Below, piece by piece: positions 37,145-49,511 of a DNA stretch of 64,000 nucleotides. The translations under genes and the position numbers were made by a program. The DNA is from Saksenaea vasiformis B4078. Its lineage: Eukaryota > Mucoromycota > Mucoromycetes > Mucorales > Saksenaeaceae. The stretch covers positions 1-64,000 of the forward strand of contig JNDT01001888.1 of NCBI GenBank assembly GCA_000697055.1. The letters run 5' to 3'. Under the pieces are notes generated by a model. It saw nothing but the letters and a program-made list of their open reading frames with translations, was not told the DNA's origin and ran no database searches. Positions within the stretch are counted from its first letter, which is position 1. Each line of letters opens with the position of its first letter.

Positions 37145-37395
37145 AGAAAAAAAAACGCAAAACATGGACAACAAAAAGAAAAAAACCTCTTCTGATTTCC
37201 ATGTGAAGTAATCGCTGTCATGCATTTTTACTCCAACTGTTTCTTCCTATGTTCAAAAAAGGGCAGCTGATGGTTCAGATCGCCTGATTCAAACTCGGAT
37301 GTTGTGGTTAGCCAATCAGAATAACTGCATGACGCAATAAACCTTTATGTTTCGTCCAACTTTTCGATGTCTTTCTTCATCTTTCTTTGTTTACC
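37145..37395. promoter_or_regulatory. Short intergenic region with AATAAA
   Basis: Only 251 nt separate the chitin synthase stop from the next ATG. An AATAAA at about 37336 may end the chitin synthase transcript; the pyrimidine-rich TTCTTCATCTTTCTTTG run is the leader of the next gene. Confidence 0.4.
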
Positions 37396-38376
37396 ATGTC
37401 AACCTCAGTAGAACTATCAAACCATCGTCGACGCCCATCGATCGACATACAAGGTCAATTTGTGAGCTCCGACGTTCTTGTGGCTCTATGGGATCGTCCA
37501 CTTGAAATGGCAACCCTGGCCAAGCGTAATGCTCAGTTTTACGAGGCGATTGAACATTATATCAAGGAAACAAAGGGCACCAAAGCGTGGGACGAGTTCA
37601 AGGAACTTGTTTATAGCAACCGTGAAGAGGTGCCCGATAGAGAATGGATGGCCGCCCTTGCCGAGTACTTGGGCGGTCATCCTGTTTTTTGGAGCAAATT
37701 CAAAGAAAGCGTCGGTTATTCGGAGGAAGATGAAGAAGATGTAGAGGAACCGCAGGAACTGGATAGCCATTATCACCATCATCACCATCATCATGGCATG
37801 TTTCAAAATGAACAACAATTTTATGAACAACATCGTAAAGGGTCGACAGGGTTAAATCGCTTATCCGTACCCCGTTTTGACCATCACCCCATCTCACCCT
37901 GTGCAACACCTATTGCTGAAGATGAAAACGAAGACAAAGAAGAGGAGGAGGGGGAAGAAGAAGTGAGGCGAGAGGATTTATCGTGGGAAGCTTTACGTGA
38001 TTATCCCAAGATTCAAAGCCGACTTCCTTACCTAAAACCGGACTTTTTTAAACGAGCTCGTCAATTAATGGACCTTGCTTCTTGCTCGTCAACGCTTAGT
38101 CAAGCAGCTCGACGTAACTCAATGCTGGAGGATCAAGCGGTCGATATTACAACGGAACATGGTGAACCACGGTTTCAGACGTGCGGTGAAGACCAGACGG
38201 ACCCATATGAGCGATTCTATCGGGCTATATGCACAACGCGCCAGCAACAGCCAGACGATGAGGTCTGGGTTGAGGAGTTATTGGAATCATTAGATGGTTG
38301 GCCAGAACTGATAGAATCATTGAGAGATGTGATTTTTGATATTCTTCCCACAGAAAAAGCAATTTTACAAGCGTAA
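37396..38376 (+). CDS. Unknown intronless protein with a duplicated domain
   Basis: The ATG at 37396 (MSTSVELSNHRRRPSIDIQG) is chosen over an upstream TTG; the product is 326 residues in one exon. Two similar blocks are visible: FYEAIEHYIKETKGTKAWDE to DREWMAALAEYLGGHPVFWS near the N-terminus, and FYRAICTTRQQQPDDEVWVE to LLESLDGWPELIESLRDV near the C-terminus. Both have FY-x-AI, then DxxW, then a Leu-x-G-x-P segment. A central PYLKPDFFKRARQLMDLA may be a third, weaker unit. Between them are a run of seven histidines and a run of acids, presumably disordered linkers. No signal peptide or membrane span. I do not recognise the family. It follows the chitin synthase on the same strand, but nothing shows a shared role. 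Confidence 0.8.
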   Translation: MSTSVELSNHRRRPSIDIQGQFVSSDVLVALWDRPLEMATLAKRNAQFYEAIEHYIKETKGTKAWDEFKELVYSNREEVPDREWMAALAEYLGGHPVFWSKFKESVGYSEEDEEDVEEPQELDSHYHHHHHHHGMFQNEQQFYEQHRKGSTGLNRLSVPRFDHHPISPCATPIAEDENEDKEEEEGEEEVRREDLSWEALRDYPKIQSRLPYLKPDFFKRARQLMDLASCSSTLSQAARRNSMLEDQAVDITTEHGEPRFQTCGEDQTDPYERFYRAICTTRQQQPDDEVWVEELLESLDGWPELIESLRDVIFDILPTEKAILQA

Positions 38377-38393
38377 AAAAGGAATTGGCTTCT

Positions 38394-39188
38394 CTATTGA
38401 TCCGTTTTTGTCTTTTGTCTACCTCTAATGTAAGCATTGACTACGTTTCCAAAATTGACGCCCTGTAGTCTAGCGATTTCTAGTTCTTTTACAGTTGGTT
38501 GACGACTACCATCGGAACCCGCGATCGTGCCAGCACCATAGGCCGACCCACCAACGATCTCGGTGTTATCGGACAAGTGCGGGCTTCCGAAACCTGCGGG
38601 GACATAGATCATCCCATGATGGGCAAAATACGTAATCGTCGTCAATGCCGTTGTTTCTTGACCGCCATGCTGAGAACCGGTACTGAAAAATGTACCAGCA
38701 AATTTGTTCTGCAACGCATTCCTGGCCCATAATCCACCGGTGCCATCCAGTAGTCTAATGTGAAAGCATTAAAACCGCGATAAGAGAACAGAGGATTATT
38801 ACCCTTTCATCTGTGAAGGCATGGTACCAAATCTAATCCGTGCTTGAGTCAGTACACCACTGTGAGTGTTTTGTTTCTTACCTCGTAGGAATTCCAAAAA
38901 GGATACCATCAGGCTCGGCCAATTGCTGTGGGTTGATGACAGGGAGTTCGGGCTTCGGGGGTGCTTTGATTAACGTTAAAACGTCCTGGGGAAGTGTTTC
39001 TTGTACTAATGTGAATGAGGTCAATACGTATGCTGTAATAGGTAGTTGACTAATTTTTTTTTTTTACCTTGGAATATCTTCGTTGACGCGCCAGTGCTGT
39101 CCAGACCTTTCTGCAATTCCAAGGCGAGTTTGTGCGTATGGTGATAAACGGTATACAGAACAATGTAGATTTTGCTTCTAGTAGTCAT
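38394..39188 (-). CDS. Flavodoxin-like NAD(P)H:quinone oxidoreductase (WrbA/Pst2 family)
   Basis: The ATG at 39188 begins MTTRSKIYIVLYTVYHHTHK, the first strand and FMN-binding loop of the flavodoxin fold. Three or four exons follow. The long last exon reads NKFAGTFFSTGSQHGGQETT, then LTTITYFAHHGMIYVPAGFG and EIVGGSAYGAGTIAGSDGSR, all typical of the WrbA/Pst2/Rfs1 group, and it stops at 38394. Known members are FMN enzymes that reduce quinones by two electrons, protecting from redox stress, often at the plasma membrane. The gene converges on the unknown gene, with just 17 nt between their stop codons, so the 3' ends probably overlap. Confidence 0.88.
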
Positions 39189-42100
39189 GTTTTCTTGTCT
39201 ATCGTCATTGTGGGGAACTTTTCTCAAGTATTTAAGGAGAAGTTTGTCTTACAAATGCATTTGTCATTTGTACCCAACATTTGACTCAAATGCTGACGAG
39301 CTTGGCGGACTTTTTTTTTGATTGGTACAAATTTCAGCTGGCGATGAAATAGCTAACACTGTTTCTCATCAACCGCCATTTTCTCCGAACTTTAACACGA
39401 GGCTGAGTAAAGTTGATCTATTTGTGCTGCTGGGTAGAAGCACATGTTAAAGTAGGAATGATTTACGGCTGAAAAATAGAGACGCCGCCCGTTACTATTA
39501 AACATGCCGGCCCCCATCCTACGAGCGCACTTAGGCTCTAGTAGTCCAATAAATGGATGCACAGTCCACACTGTCTCTCACATGCAATAGCAGATACACT
39601 TTCCATAAGAGACGGCGATTAAAATTGTACAGGATATCATCTCCAATGCCACGTTCTATCCAATCACATAGTTATTGGAGACCACATTGAGTCGGACATG
39701 CAGGAGGAATAAAAATAAAATAAAATAAATGAAACATAGGAGACATAGGAATTATTTGACATTGTGTTGCAGTCATACGATATCGGTACAAAAGCCTCCA
39801 TGCTTCCTGTAATGCAATTTAATCCTGAAATAAAACTGAAGAAGGCAGATACATCCTTGACCTGGTACAGAATGGTCTCTGCCAGACCGTATGCACCGGC
39901 CACATCGTCTGCAACCTCAGCTCTGATGATGTCAGTGAAGGGCTCTAGCTGAAAAGTAGTCAACACCACTGACTTATCTGCACACATTGGAAATAACGGC
40001 ATAAATGAGATAGAATACGTTTTCCAGAATTTATAGGAGGGAACTGAGGGATGATAAGATGCAATGCGTTTGGATTTTGTTGCATCTGTCGCATGCTTAC
40101 ACCAGCAATGCAATCAAATGCGATAAAAGGCATCCGCAGGGGAATTTTAAACATTTAGGCAGGAGGGAACCCAGCAGCATAATGACAAGAACCTTCGAAC
40201 AGTATCCTCATTGCAACATTCTTTTCGTTCACGCTTGACGTAGTCCAACAAGGAAGAGATATTCGATAATACTATTGAGACAGCATAACAACGTATTACG
40301 TTTGCCGCTAATCGCCGTGCAACATTTCCTACGTAGTGCTTTCTTTGAGTAAATAGCTGTCAACAGCAATTGCATAAAGATTGGGCGTAAAAGACATGAA
40401 ATAGGGCGTACTACCTATTGGTACGTTTTACGCTGCTATACGTGGGTTCTGTGTCCAGTAAGATACATATATGTAACACATTCTTTTCGCTTCCAAGTCC
40501 TTCAACTCCTTTCAACGGAAGAAACGGAAGGGACAACGGATAGGCGCATAGTAATAAGATAAAACATGCAAAAAGAGGAAGATATGATGTGGATACTTTG
40601 CTCAGGCTGGAGCCCACCTTCGAAGACTCCGTTCTGGCGACTGTCTGATTATGCTTCAATGAGTCTCGCGCAATCTTTGTTACCTTTATTCTATCTCGTA
40701 AGTGCCGCGCTGGTATGGCCGGCAGATTGTACCGAGCACTATGGAAAACGGGTTCCTGCTTGACTACTTTTCCATAGTGGAGTGTGCCTTGTACTTTATT
40801 AGTCAAAAACTACCATCGTCAGCACCACTTCAAGCCGGTGAGCTGTCATATCTCCCACGGTTTCCGCGTTTTTATCGCTAACATGCTCTGTTATTGGTCT
40901 TTGGAGAATTCCATAATAACCGTTCGCCTGATCTTCATTGTGATGTAGTTTGACTTCTTGAAATTATAAACATGCTATTATCCGAACACGGTCGTCATAC
41001 GGAAGCCAATGCTAAAAACGTTATGATTTAGTTTGTAATGTTGTCTGCGGTAGCTCGTCTGCAGCTACTTTCGCGTATGCGTGACAGTTTCTTCTGGTTC
41101 TTCGAGGGTCCCTAGCGACAAACTGGCTGCCTCATACAGTATATGGATCTCATTCTATCTCCGAGGTGTTAAATGGAATACCGAATAAGTCATAACCAAA
41201 GGACGCGGCTTGAAAATGTTCAGGCATATAGAAGAGAAGATTATATATTCGAGAATAAAAGCATCGCTTGGGAGAACAAACCTGTGCACTCTGCCTGCAT
41301 CTACAGCGAGTAAAAAACTAAAACACGCTAGAAATTAAACACACAGACCGCATAAATCCTTACCGCTTCGTCGTATTTCCGCCCGAGGACGAGGTGAGCG
41401 GATGGTCCTTTGATCTCATACATAGATACTTGCCGAAACCGTCAACGCTTACACCACTTGGTAATGAGCCATGCATTCAGTTGGAGATATTTCAAATGTA
41501 TAGATCAAAATCTATTGTCTCCGAGGTTAGATGGATCCACAATAAGCATAACATTAAAATGGTGTCCTAGTATTTCTTGTCAAATGCTTCAATTGGAGGA
41601 GGATATCTTACACATACTCCTCTCTTCAAAATTTTGCACATCTCGCTAAGACACGATGCTAATGGTCAATCTTTGTTGTCGTAAAAGTTGCCTTTATTGA
41701 GGACACTGCGTAACACACTTAATCATTCTAAGTTCATGATTCATTGTATTTTTCCTAGCATTCTGCACAATTTTTAAACCGTTCGACATCGGCTCGAAAT
41801 TACTTTTACATTGGACATATTCATTTTTGCGTGGGAAGCAGATCTTAACACGTCAACTCAAAGCGCATTTCATAAACAGTAATGCATTGATATCATGTGG
41901 TTCAATAAACTTTGCATCACTCCGTGTCTATACCTTTTCATTTATCGGATAACTGTGTCATATCTTGGACCGAGCAAGGTAGTCAAATGTCAAATAACTT
42001 GGTTGAATAGGTATGATCGGTCAGCGCGCTTAAATGCCTCAAAGTTCGTATCTGAACATTTTCCGTGCTGGATAACGCAAACAACCTCTGGCATGAGCGC

Positions 42101-42343
42101 AGCATATCAAAGTACAATAATCTGTCGGATTAGCGTACAGAAGAAGCAGCTGGCTTGTCAGCATAGAATTTATTCCAAGGAAATGCCAGGTATTTTTAAA
42201 CTGGTGCAAATTACAAGCGAGATTCGATGAAAGCTAAATAAAACAATCACGACTATGTTGCGAGGGTTGGGGGTAGAAGCGAGGGAATATCCAAGTAACA
42301 AAAATAAAATCTTTACAATGTTAAAGGTAGCGTATGTAATTAT
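39189..42343. other. Gene desert of about 3.1 kb
   Basis: Frames up to 149 codons exist on the minus strand (39664-40113 and 40411-40806) but show no known domain and no consistent splice-linked structure. Low-complexity A/T runs occur, for example AAAATAAAATAAAATAAA around 39715. This may be old mobile DNA. Confidence 0.45.
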
Positions 42344-45300
42344 CTATAGTGAGTTCATGAATCCGGAGAGCCATGAGCTTCGTCCTGTAGGGGATCCACG
42401 TCCTCGAAATGACTTAGGAAAGAGACTGAAGTTCTGCGGTTGCGTAAGATGTGTTGGGTTTTGCTGTTCAAGGCGGCTTTTAACAGCCGCCAGTGATCCC
42501 TCGAGCCTATGGATTTGGGCGGTTAACTTCTCGCGGGTATCCCGCAACACCTTTTCTAAGCTTTGGATGCGTTCTTGGCGGTCATGCAGCTCAAGTTCAT
42601 CTAAACTACGCTGGCGTTTATAATGATAATTTTGTTCGATGAGCTACGCACAGACAGTTAGACGCTTATATGCGGTTATCTATTTCCCTACGTGACGTTG
42701 GACGATGGTCACCTGTTGAAGGTTGCGTTCTAGGGTCGCTATCTGTTTCTCTTTATTCTTGACCATTTGTTGGTATCGGTCTCGCGCTTCCTCCAAAGCC
42801 ATCTCCGACTCGATCAACTTTTCATATCGTTCCTGTAAATCGCGCATCAATGTCCTTTTTATGATTTCAAATTCAGCCATTTGATCAGCCATAGCCTTGC
42901 ACTTTCGCGCAGTGAAGGAACCATACCCTGCGTTCGCAGGTAGTTGTGACAAAGCCTTTGGCGCAATGTTTAGCTGTGATTGACCAATTTCATTGACTTT
43001 CTTTTTTACCTGTAGCTCATCGTTTGATGACTTGCGCTGCGCCACGGAAGCACTAAGTTTCTGATACTCTTCCTTCGTATGTTCTAATTTGCGTTTAAGC
43101 TCTTCTATTTCTTTTTGCTGCGCTTCGTTCTTAGCGGCATGTTCCGCGTCCAGTTTGCTCTAGATGCATGTTAAGAAGGCCGTCCATCCTACTGAGCTCT
43201 AGGCATATGTGTATTACCCTGAGTTCTGTGCATGCCTGTATTACCCTGAGTTCTAGAAGTGTCTCTTTAAGGTCCACCTTTCCTAGAGTTGCCGGGTCTT
43301 TCTCTGTGGCGGTCTTCTCGAGCAACTCCTCGTAGCGGTGCTCCAGCGATCCCAACTTCGCCTCGATTTGCTTTTGCTCACTTTGGATGCTATGATTTTC
43401 GGAACTAAGATCTTCAATCTGTTTATCGCGCTGCTGCAAAAGAGCTTTGGATTCTTCTAGTTCATGACGTAATGACTCCAGTTCATTCATTGTGGATGAA
43501 CCGCCGTTATCGTCATCCGACTTGATATGACGCTCGTTCTCGTTCTTCCTGGTCTACGCTGCGTGAGATGGCTGGTGCAACATATTTTCTCACTCTACTA
43601 CTTACAGCGGCTCCAAATCCAGAGAGTATTTCGGCCATCTTCTCTGACCTTTCCCTCTCTCTCTCATAATCGGCAGCGTTGCTGCCTGCCAGTTGTTCAA
43701 GTTCTAGTATTTTCTTCCTCAACTCTTCCCTTTCGGTAAGCATTTCTTGATTGGCTTCTTTAAGGGAATCTATTGTGAGACGATGCTCCTTGATTTCGTA
43801 AGAAAGGTTTTGAATCTCCAGCTCAGCTTTGCTCTGTTTGTTGTGTAGTATATTAATGTGGACGGAACTGTCCTCTACCAGTTGCTTGCTGCGGATCAGA
43901 GCATCTTTCAATGCTCCCAATTCTCTATCACGCTTTGCAAGCTCTGTTTCCTAAACCTTAGCTATGAGTTGCATGCCATCATATGAGATCTGTGGCACCT
44001 TTTCCGCTATTTGATCCATAAGCTCGTTTTCGCGCTGAATAAATTCATCTCTTTCATCTTTTTCCAGAATGTCGGTGGGTGATGTCGGCCTGGATTTGTC
44101 CTCCAAGGAGGGAGATTTGATGCCGTGCGTTGGTGGCAGGCTCGCGTATTCTCCTCTTTTCGTCCTCTCGGTTGTCGCCCATTGGTGTTCTTCTACAGTT
44201 CCACCTGAGCGCCAAACGGTGACTTCACCTTCAAGAGCACTGATATATGCCTGATAAGAGACATTCTCGGATTTGAACCTCTTTAGGAGGGCCTTCAGTT
44301 CCGCCGGTGAAAGTTCGGCATTCACCTTGGCCTTATTCGTAATCGACTTTGCACGCATACCAAAGCGAAGCGTAGAAAGAGTCTCAGCTTCATTATAGGA
44401 TGATGGAGAGCAATTGATGATAAGCGTTGTCCGAGAGTTACCACCCAAAGATTCTTGAAGAATACGTGTCAGCTTTGAATCACGATAAGGTACATGGCTG
44501 GACTGAAATAAGGGAACGTTTGTTTAGCACATGCACGTACACAAAATAGAGGTCCTACAGCACATACCTTCCCATCGGTCAAAGAATTAATAACCATGCC
44601 AAGCGTAGTTAAGGATTTGTTGATTTTCTTGGCTTCTTCCAGTGTTTGACCAGATGCGCCTGTTTTGCCGACCTAACGACAGATTAAGGAATGAATGCAT
44701 CATACCTTGCTCCATTTCTTTACTTTTTCACTGCCAGCAAGATCGACTAGATAAAGTTTACCAGATTTTGCGGCTCCTGTATCTACGTTCTTTTGGGTGA
44801 TGGTAATGAGAACAATAGAGTGACTTCGGGAACTTTCAGCATTCATATCTAAACCAGGGTATTGATAAAGAAATGGAATTAATAGTGAAGGACGTACTTG
44901 TGTAGGCAACAGCGCGGTTGTTACTTCCATTGCGCATCACTTGATATAACTCCTCAGCAGAGCTGACATAGATATCCATAAGTCCTTTTACATAAACACC
45001 TTTCGTTTTATCTTCGTGAATTGCCAAATTATCACGTGCAGCTAACGGGCGTGGATATTAGGCAAGGGTCCAATAGTTGACGATGATAACGTACGGTTTA
45101 ATAAATCTCGAACCCTTTCCATATAAATTTCCATGTAGGATACTTGTACGGTGATTTCGATATTACTTGGCGCGCCAATAAGGCTATCAAAGATCTGTTC
45201 CACAATACGAGGAATGATACCCTTCGTGTTCTCATCATCAATATCATCACCCTAACAAATAGATAGTATTAAAGAAGAAAAATGAAGAAGCATACTCGGC

Positions 45301-45706
45301 GAAATTACCATCATTGTGAAGGTTTTACCAGAGCCGGTTTGACCATAGGCAAATATGGTACCATTATAACCAGCAGTGACATCTGTCAAGAGACGGAATG
45401 AGTCTCAACGGAATTTTATTTTATTTGCAAACCGTCTACAATGGTCTTGATGGAGTACTCAAAGACGTCTTTCTGTGGCGTGTCCATGCCAAAGACTTTG
45501 TCAAAAGAGAAGCTTCCTTGAAAGTCTTTACCCTGTAGACATGACATGAGGCTATGTGAAGGAATGTAAAAGGTCATTTTGTTTACCTGGAGTTGGACCT
45601 GAGTTCCTTCAGGATCGATGTCTATGATAGGCGTTCCTCCTTCTCTGTTTTCAATAGCATTTTGCGGTCGAAAGCGACAAACGACCTTAATGTTGTTGCC
45701 AGACAT
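42344..45706 (-). CDS. Kinesin heavy chain (kinesin-1), plus-end microtubule motor
   Basis: The ATG at 45706 gives [20 protein letters not shown]. The motor domain then shows [30 protein letters not shown] (P-loop, about 45305-45360), the switch-I motif [14 protein letters not shown] (near 44830) and switch-[11 protein letters not shown] (near 44740). The neck region reads [20 protein letters not shown], and long coiled-coil exons follow ([20 protein letters not shown] and others). The tail ends with [20 protein letters not shown] and a stop at 42344. The mix of a single N-terminal motor, long stalk and short basic tail fits fungal conventional kinesin, which carries vesicles toward hyphal tips. 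One intron (about 43158-43245) contains a duplicated donor segment, described in the findings. Confidence 0.9.
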
Positions 45707-47396
45707 GATTAAGTGGAAGCAACGATGAACCTGGCAAAAGATGAAGAAGAGCAAAACGAAAAACGTAAAGGGGAAATTTAAATATACCCAGGTTTTCGCA
45801 GAGTTTACACTACGGCCGACTCTGGGCATTTCCTTCTTCTCTCTTTCTCTCTTTTTTTTTCTCAATTTCTCTTTATCTCTATCTTTCTATTGTCATTAGT
45901 AGCGTGTGTACTACATGAGAAAAAAAAAGGCGTCCCGTTTTGGGAAGTTCATGCCAAATTCACCTTGCTGTAATTGTTTTTCACGATCACGATCCCTTTG
46001 ATGGAGTCCTTTTGATGAATAATCCCATTGATCGCTGCAGGATGAACTGCCCTGAATAACGAAGTAGCTTATCTCTTCGCTCCCGTGCTTCCGTCTACAT
46101 AAACCAAATCATACTATCTAAATATATAGTAACAAAAGGCTTGTGGTCGTCCAGTTGCAAACGTATTTATTATGACACGCCTGTTTTGTCTTCTAGGATT
46201 GCCTACTGCTGCCCATAGATGCTCTTCCCTCTTTTTTTATTTTATTTCTATACGCTTTACCAATTAGGATGTCCGCCGCTGTGCCATAACATGACACGAG
46301 ATCATCCCTGCCTTTGTTATCCATGATTACGATACAGATATGTCCTAGTCGTTCAACTGTGGATAGAATCATGATCTGAAATATGTCGTCAGTTTATTGA
46401 TATCCGGTATCGAAAGGTCAGAAGTATCGGAAAAGTTAGCCACGGATATCCTGCATTTGGATAGATAACAACTCGAAATGTCAGCTCCTACAAAATATCT
46501 AGTACTTTTTGACAATCGAGGCCTCGATATCTTCCTCGTATCTGTATCATCTCCCACAGCTCTAATCATGGAGGATATCATCAATTGCTATTGCTATATT
46601 TCCAAGTACGTTGTTATGTGCCGAGTCCATATCATTTCATTGCTGTCGCTATCACTGGAATTGGCATTTAACACCGTTCCACGTTTGGGCCCGATTGACA
46701 TCAGACCTTTCTGCTGAGGTTGAAAGCAGCAATTCTCTGACAGAGTAATCGTTACTCGGTTAAAATTATTTCTTTTTGATAGAATCGTGCAGCTTTGCGT
46801 AGGTCATCGCTGCTACCACCGCCCAAAACGCGCCTTGTGTGATATTGGCTGAAAAGTAACGGTGGGACACGCGAGTACAGCGAGACTGTAGACCGTTCTA
46901 TCGATGAAAAAGAACATGAAAACACAAATAAAAACACCCTGGTTATTTTTATATTACATGTCCTGATTATTGGTAAGTGGCTATTGTTCCGCTAGAGGCG
47001 CTTGATTAGAAGGTAGATAACCTTCACGGTCAGTATGACCTGTCTTTGTATTGTAACTGTCAGATATAACACCGTGTGTGATTAGCCAGAAAGCTTTCCT
47101 GTTTTGCGAAAACACCTCCAGTAAGCGTCATCCTTGCACTAATCCAAGTTTGAAATCGAAGCATGGAACATTTAAATATATTGTATTTGTATAATCTATA
47201 CTTGTTGATTTTCGGCCACTTGAAGACAATAACGACTCATGCCAATTGTCAAAGCTCCTGCAGCTCGATCCATTTCAAAGTCAGCAGCGAAAAAGTGTAA
47301 AACAGTCACGACAACCGTTCTGAAAAAAAGGCGGTGCGTGAAAGGCGCATGGAGCAGCCCTTCGGACTTGCAGTAACTTTCTGAAGATGAGTGATG
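45707..47396. other. Divergent intergenic region between kinesin and CSN2
   Basis: Both genes are read outward from here. The kinesin side is pyrimidine-rich on the plus strand (about 45835-45895). A plus frame at 46478-46717 and other short frames have no domain. No RNA gene recognised. Confidence 0.45.
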
Positions 47397-49404
47397 ACGA
47401 TTTTATGCTAGAGGATGACGATCAAGTGAGTCAAACATTTTTGAATGCTTTAGGAAGACTTCTGTTTCTGAACATATGGTATGGCATGTAGGATTACGAT
47501 TTCGATTACGAGGACGACGAGGACGAGGAACCTGACGTTGACCTAGAGAATAAATACTATAATGCAAAAGGTGAATAATATTGAAGCACCGCGTTTGTTC
47601 CTGACACCGTACGTGCTTTCAGCTCTAAAGGAGGATGATCCAGAAGGTGCAATTACCGAGTTCCAAAGTGTGGTTGATACTCAGGAAGAGAAAGGCGACT
47701 GGTAATCCATCTAAACAACCAAAAGAAACGCGTTATATCCTTTGCTAACTTATTTTAGGGGGTTTAAAGCACTGAAGCAGATGGTCAAAGTGTCTTTCCG
47801 ATTGAGCAAATACGATGATGTAAGCGTACCACTGATCAGTAACGCTGCTGATGCTTATCTGCAAGTTAGACGTTGGAATACTACAAGCAGTTGTTAACGT
47901 ATATCAAATCCGCTGTGACACGTAATTACAGCGAAAAGAGTATCAACAATATCCTCGACTATGTAGCAACTGCCGATAATATGCAGTTCATGGAGCAATT
48001 TTATCAGACAACGTTAGATGCGTTGGTCGAAGCCAAAAATGAAGTATGGGTGACCTATGTTTGGATTTGTTTGCAATCTTACATGTATTGCTCAGCGCTT
48101 ATGGGTAAAGACAAATCTGAAGCTCGCCAAGCTATGGCTAGATCGGAAAGAATACGGTCGGTTTAATAAGGTAACATTCCGGCTTATTAATGCTAGAGAG
48201 TCGTCTAAATATTGTCGTAGATCCTTCGGCAACTTCACGCCGCCTGCCAAAAAGATGACGGCACGGATGACCAACGAAAAGGAACACATTTACTTGAAGT
48301 GCTTGCGCTGGAAATTCAGATGTATACGGAAACAAAAAATAACAAGAAGCTCAAGGTAAGACACGATAATATGGCCTAACGATATCTGTTTACTGAACAT
48401 GAAGTTTAGGAATTGTACCAACAGTGTCTCCACGTCAAATCTGCAATCCCGCATCCACGTATCATGGGTGTAATTCGTGAATGTGGCGGGAAGATGCATA
48501 TGAGTGAGAGTACGTTTGAAGCTCACTTATCAAGAAACATCGATTAATGTGATTTCATTAGAGCAATGGGACAAGGCACAGACCGACTTCTTCGAGTCAT
48601 TTAAAAATTACGACGAAGCTGGAAGTCCACAGCGTATCCAAGTGTTAAAGTAATTACTTTCTTTTTGATCGATATCTAATATGGTGCGTAGGTATTTGGT
48701 GTTAGCAAATATGCTGACTGAATCACAAATCAACCCATTCGACTCGCAAGAGACAAAGCCGTAAGTTACATATACCAGTAGGTCTGTAGTTACTAACACA
48801 GACAAATGTGTTGCAGTTATAAGAATGACAGGGAGATTGTAGCTATGACGAACCTTGTTAGTGCCTTTCAAAGAAAAGAAATCCGCGAATTTGAACAAAT
48901 TCTCCAAGGTAACCATTCATCTCCTCACAATGGTGGTGATTTTTCTGACTTCCCACTTTCTTTGATAGCGAACCGAGCATCCATTATGGGCGACGCATTC
49001 ATCCGCACATATATCGACGACGTTTTGAAGAACATCCGTACACAGGTGATGATTAAACTGATCAAGCCTTATACGCGGATAGAGCTTCCATTTATCTCAA
49101 AAGTATGTTCCATCTATGAACATGGCAGGGTACTGACTTGAAATAGCAACTGAACATACCAGTTGAGGATGTCGAGAACTTACTTGTTGGACTCATCCTA
49201 GACGAAAAAATATCTGCCCGGATTGATCAAGTTAATCATCGACTATTGCTCGATCGAAGGCAAGCGGCTCAAGTAATCGAGCCTTTCATTCTAACGGTAC
49301 ATCTTTGAATTAGGTCAACCGATGCATTCAAATATGAGGCTTTGGACAAATGGTCTAACAACGTCTCTAATACATGCAAAACTGTGATTGGAAAGGCGAT
49401 ATAA
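47397..49404 (+). CDS. CSN2: COP9 signalosome complex subunit 2
   Basis: The ATG at 47397 opens a 29-nt first exon ([11 protein letters not shown]), followed by a very acidic stretch ([20 protein letters not shown]) and then [20 protein letters not shown], the start of the helical repeats. Later exons have [58 protein letters not shown] and [20 protein letters not shown]. The PCI domain is near the end: [40 protein letters not shown] and [20 protein letters not shown]. The stop is at 49402-49404. About eight or nine short introns. The order of parts equals CSN2 (COPS2), a scaffold of the complex that removes Nedd8 from cullin ubiquitin ligases. Confidence 0.93.
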
Positions 49405-49511
49405 ACTATCCGTTTTATGCTATTAAATTCTCCTTCATTTTCAAGCTATCATCGTATCCCTAATTTGGTATAAAACGGAGAAATACAACAGAAAGATATT
49501 CAAGGACCTTG

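Noticed and set aside
39664..40113. 149-codon minus-strand frame
   Set aside because: No domain, low-complexity hydrophobic C-terminus, no splice partner and no coding-like pattern; likely chance or unrecognisable debris.
40411..40806. Overlapping frames on both strands (131 and 65 codons)
   Set aside because: Neither shows a family motif; overlap on both strands suggests chance openness.
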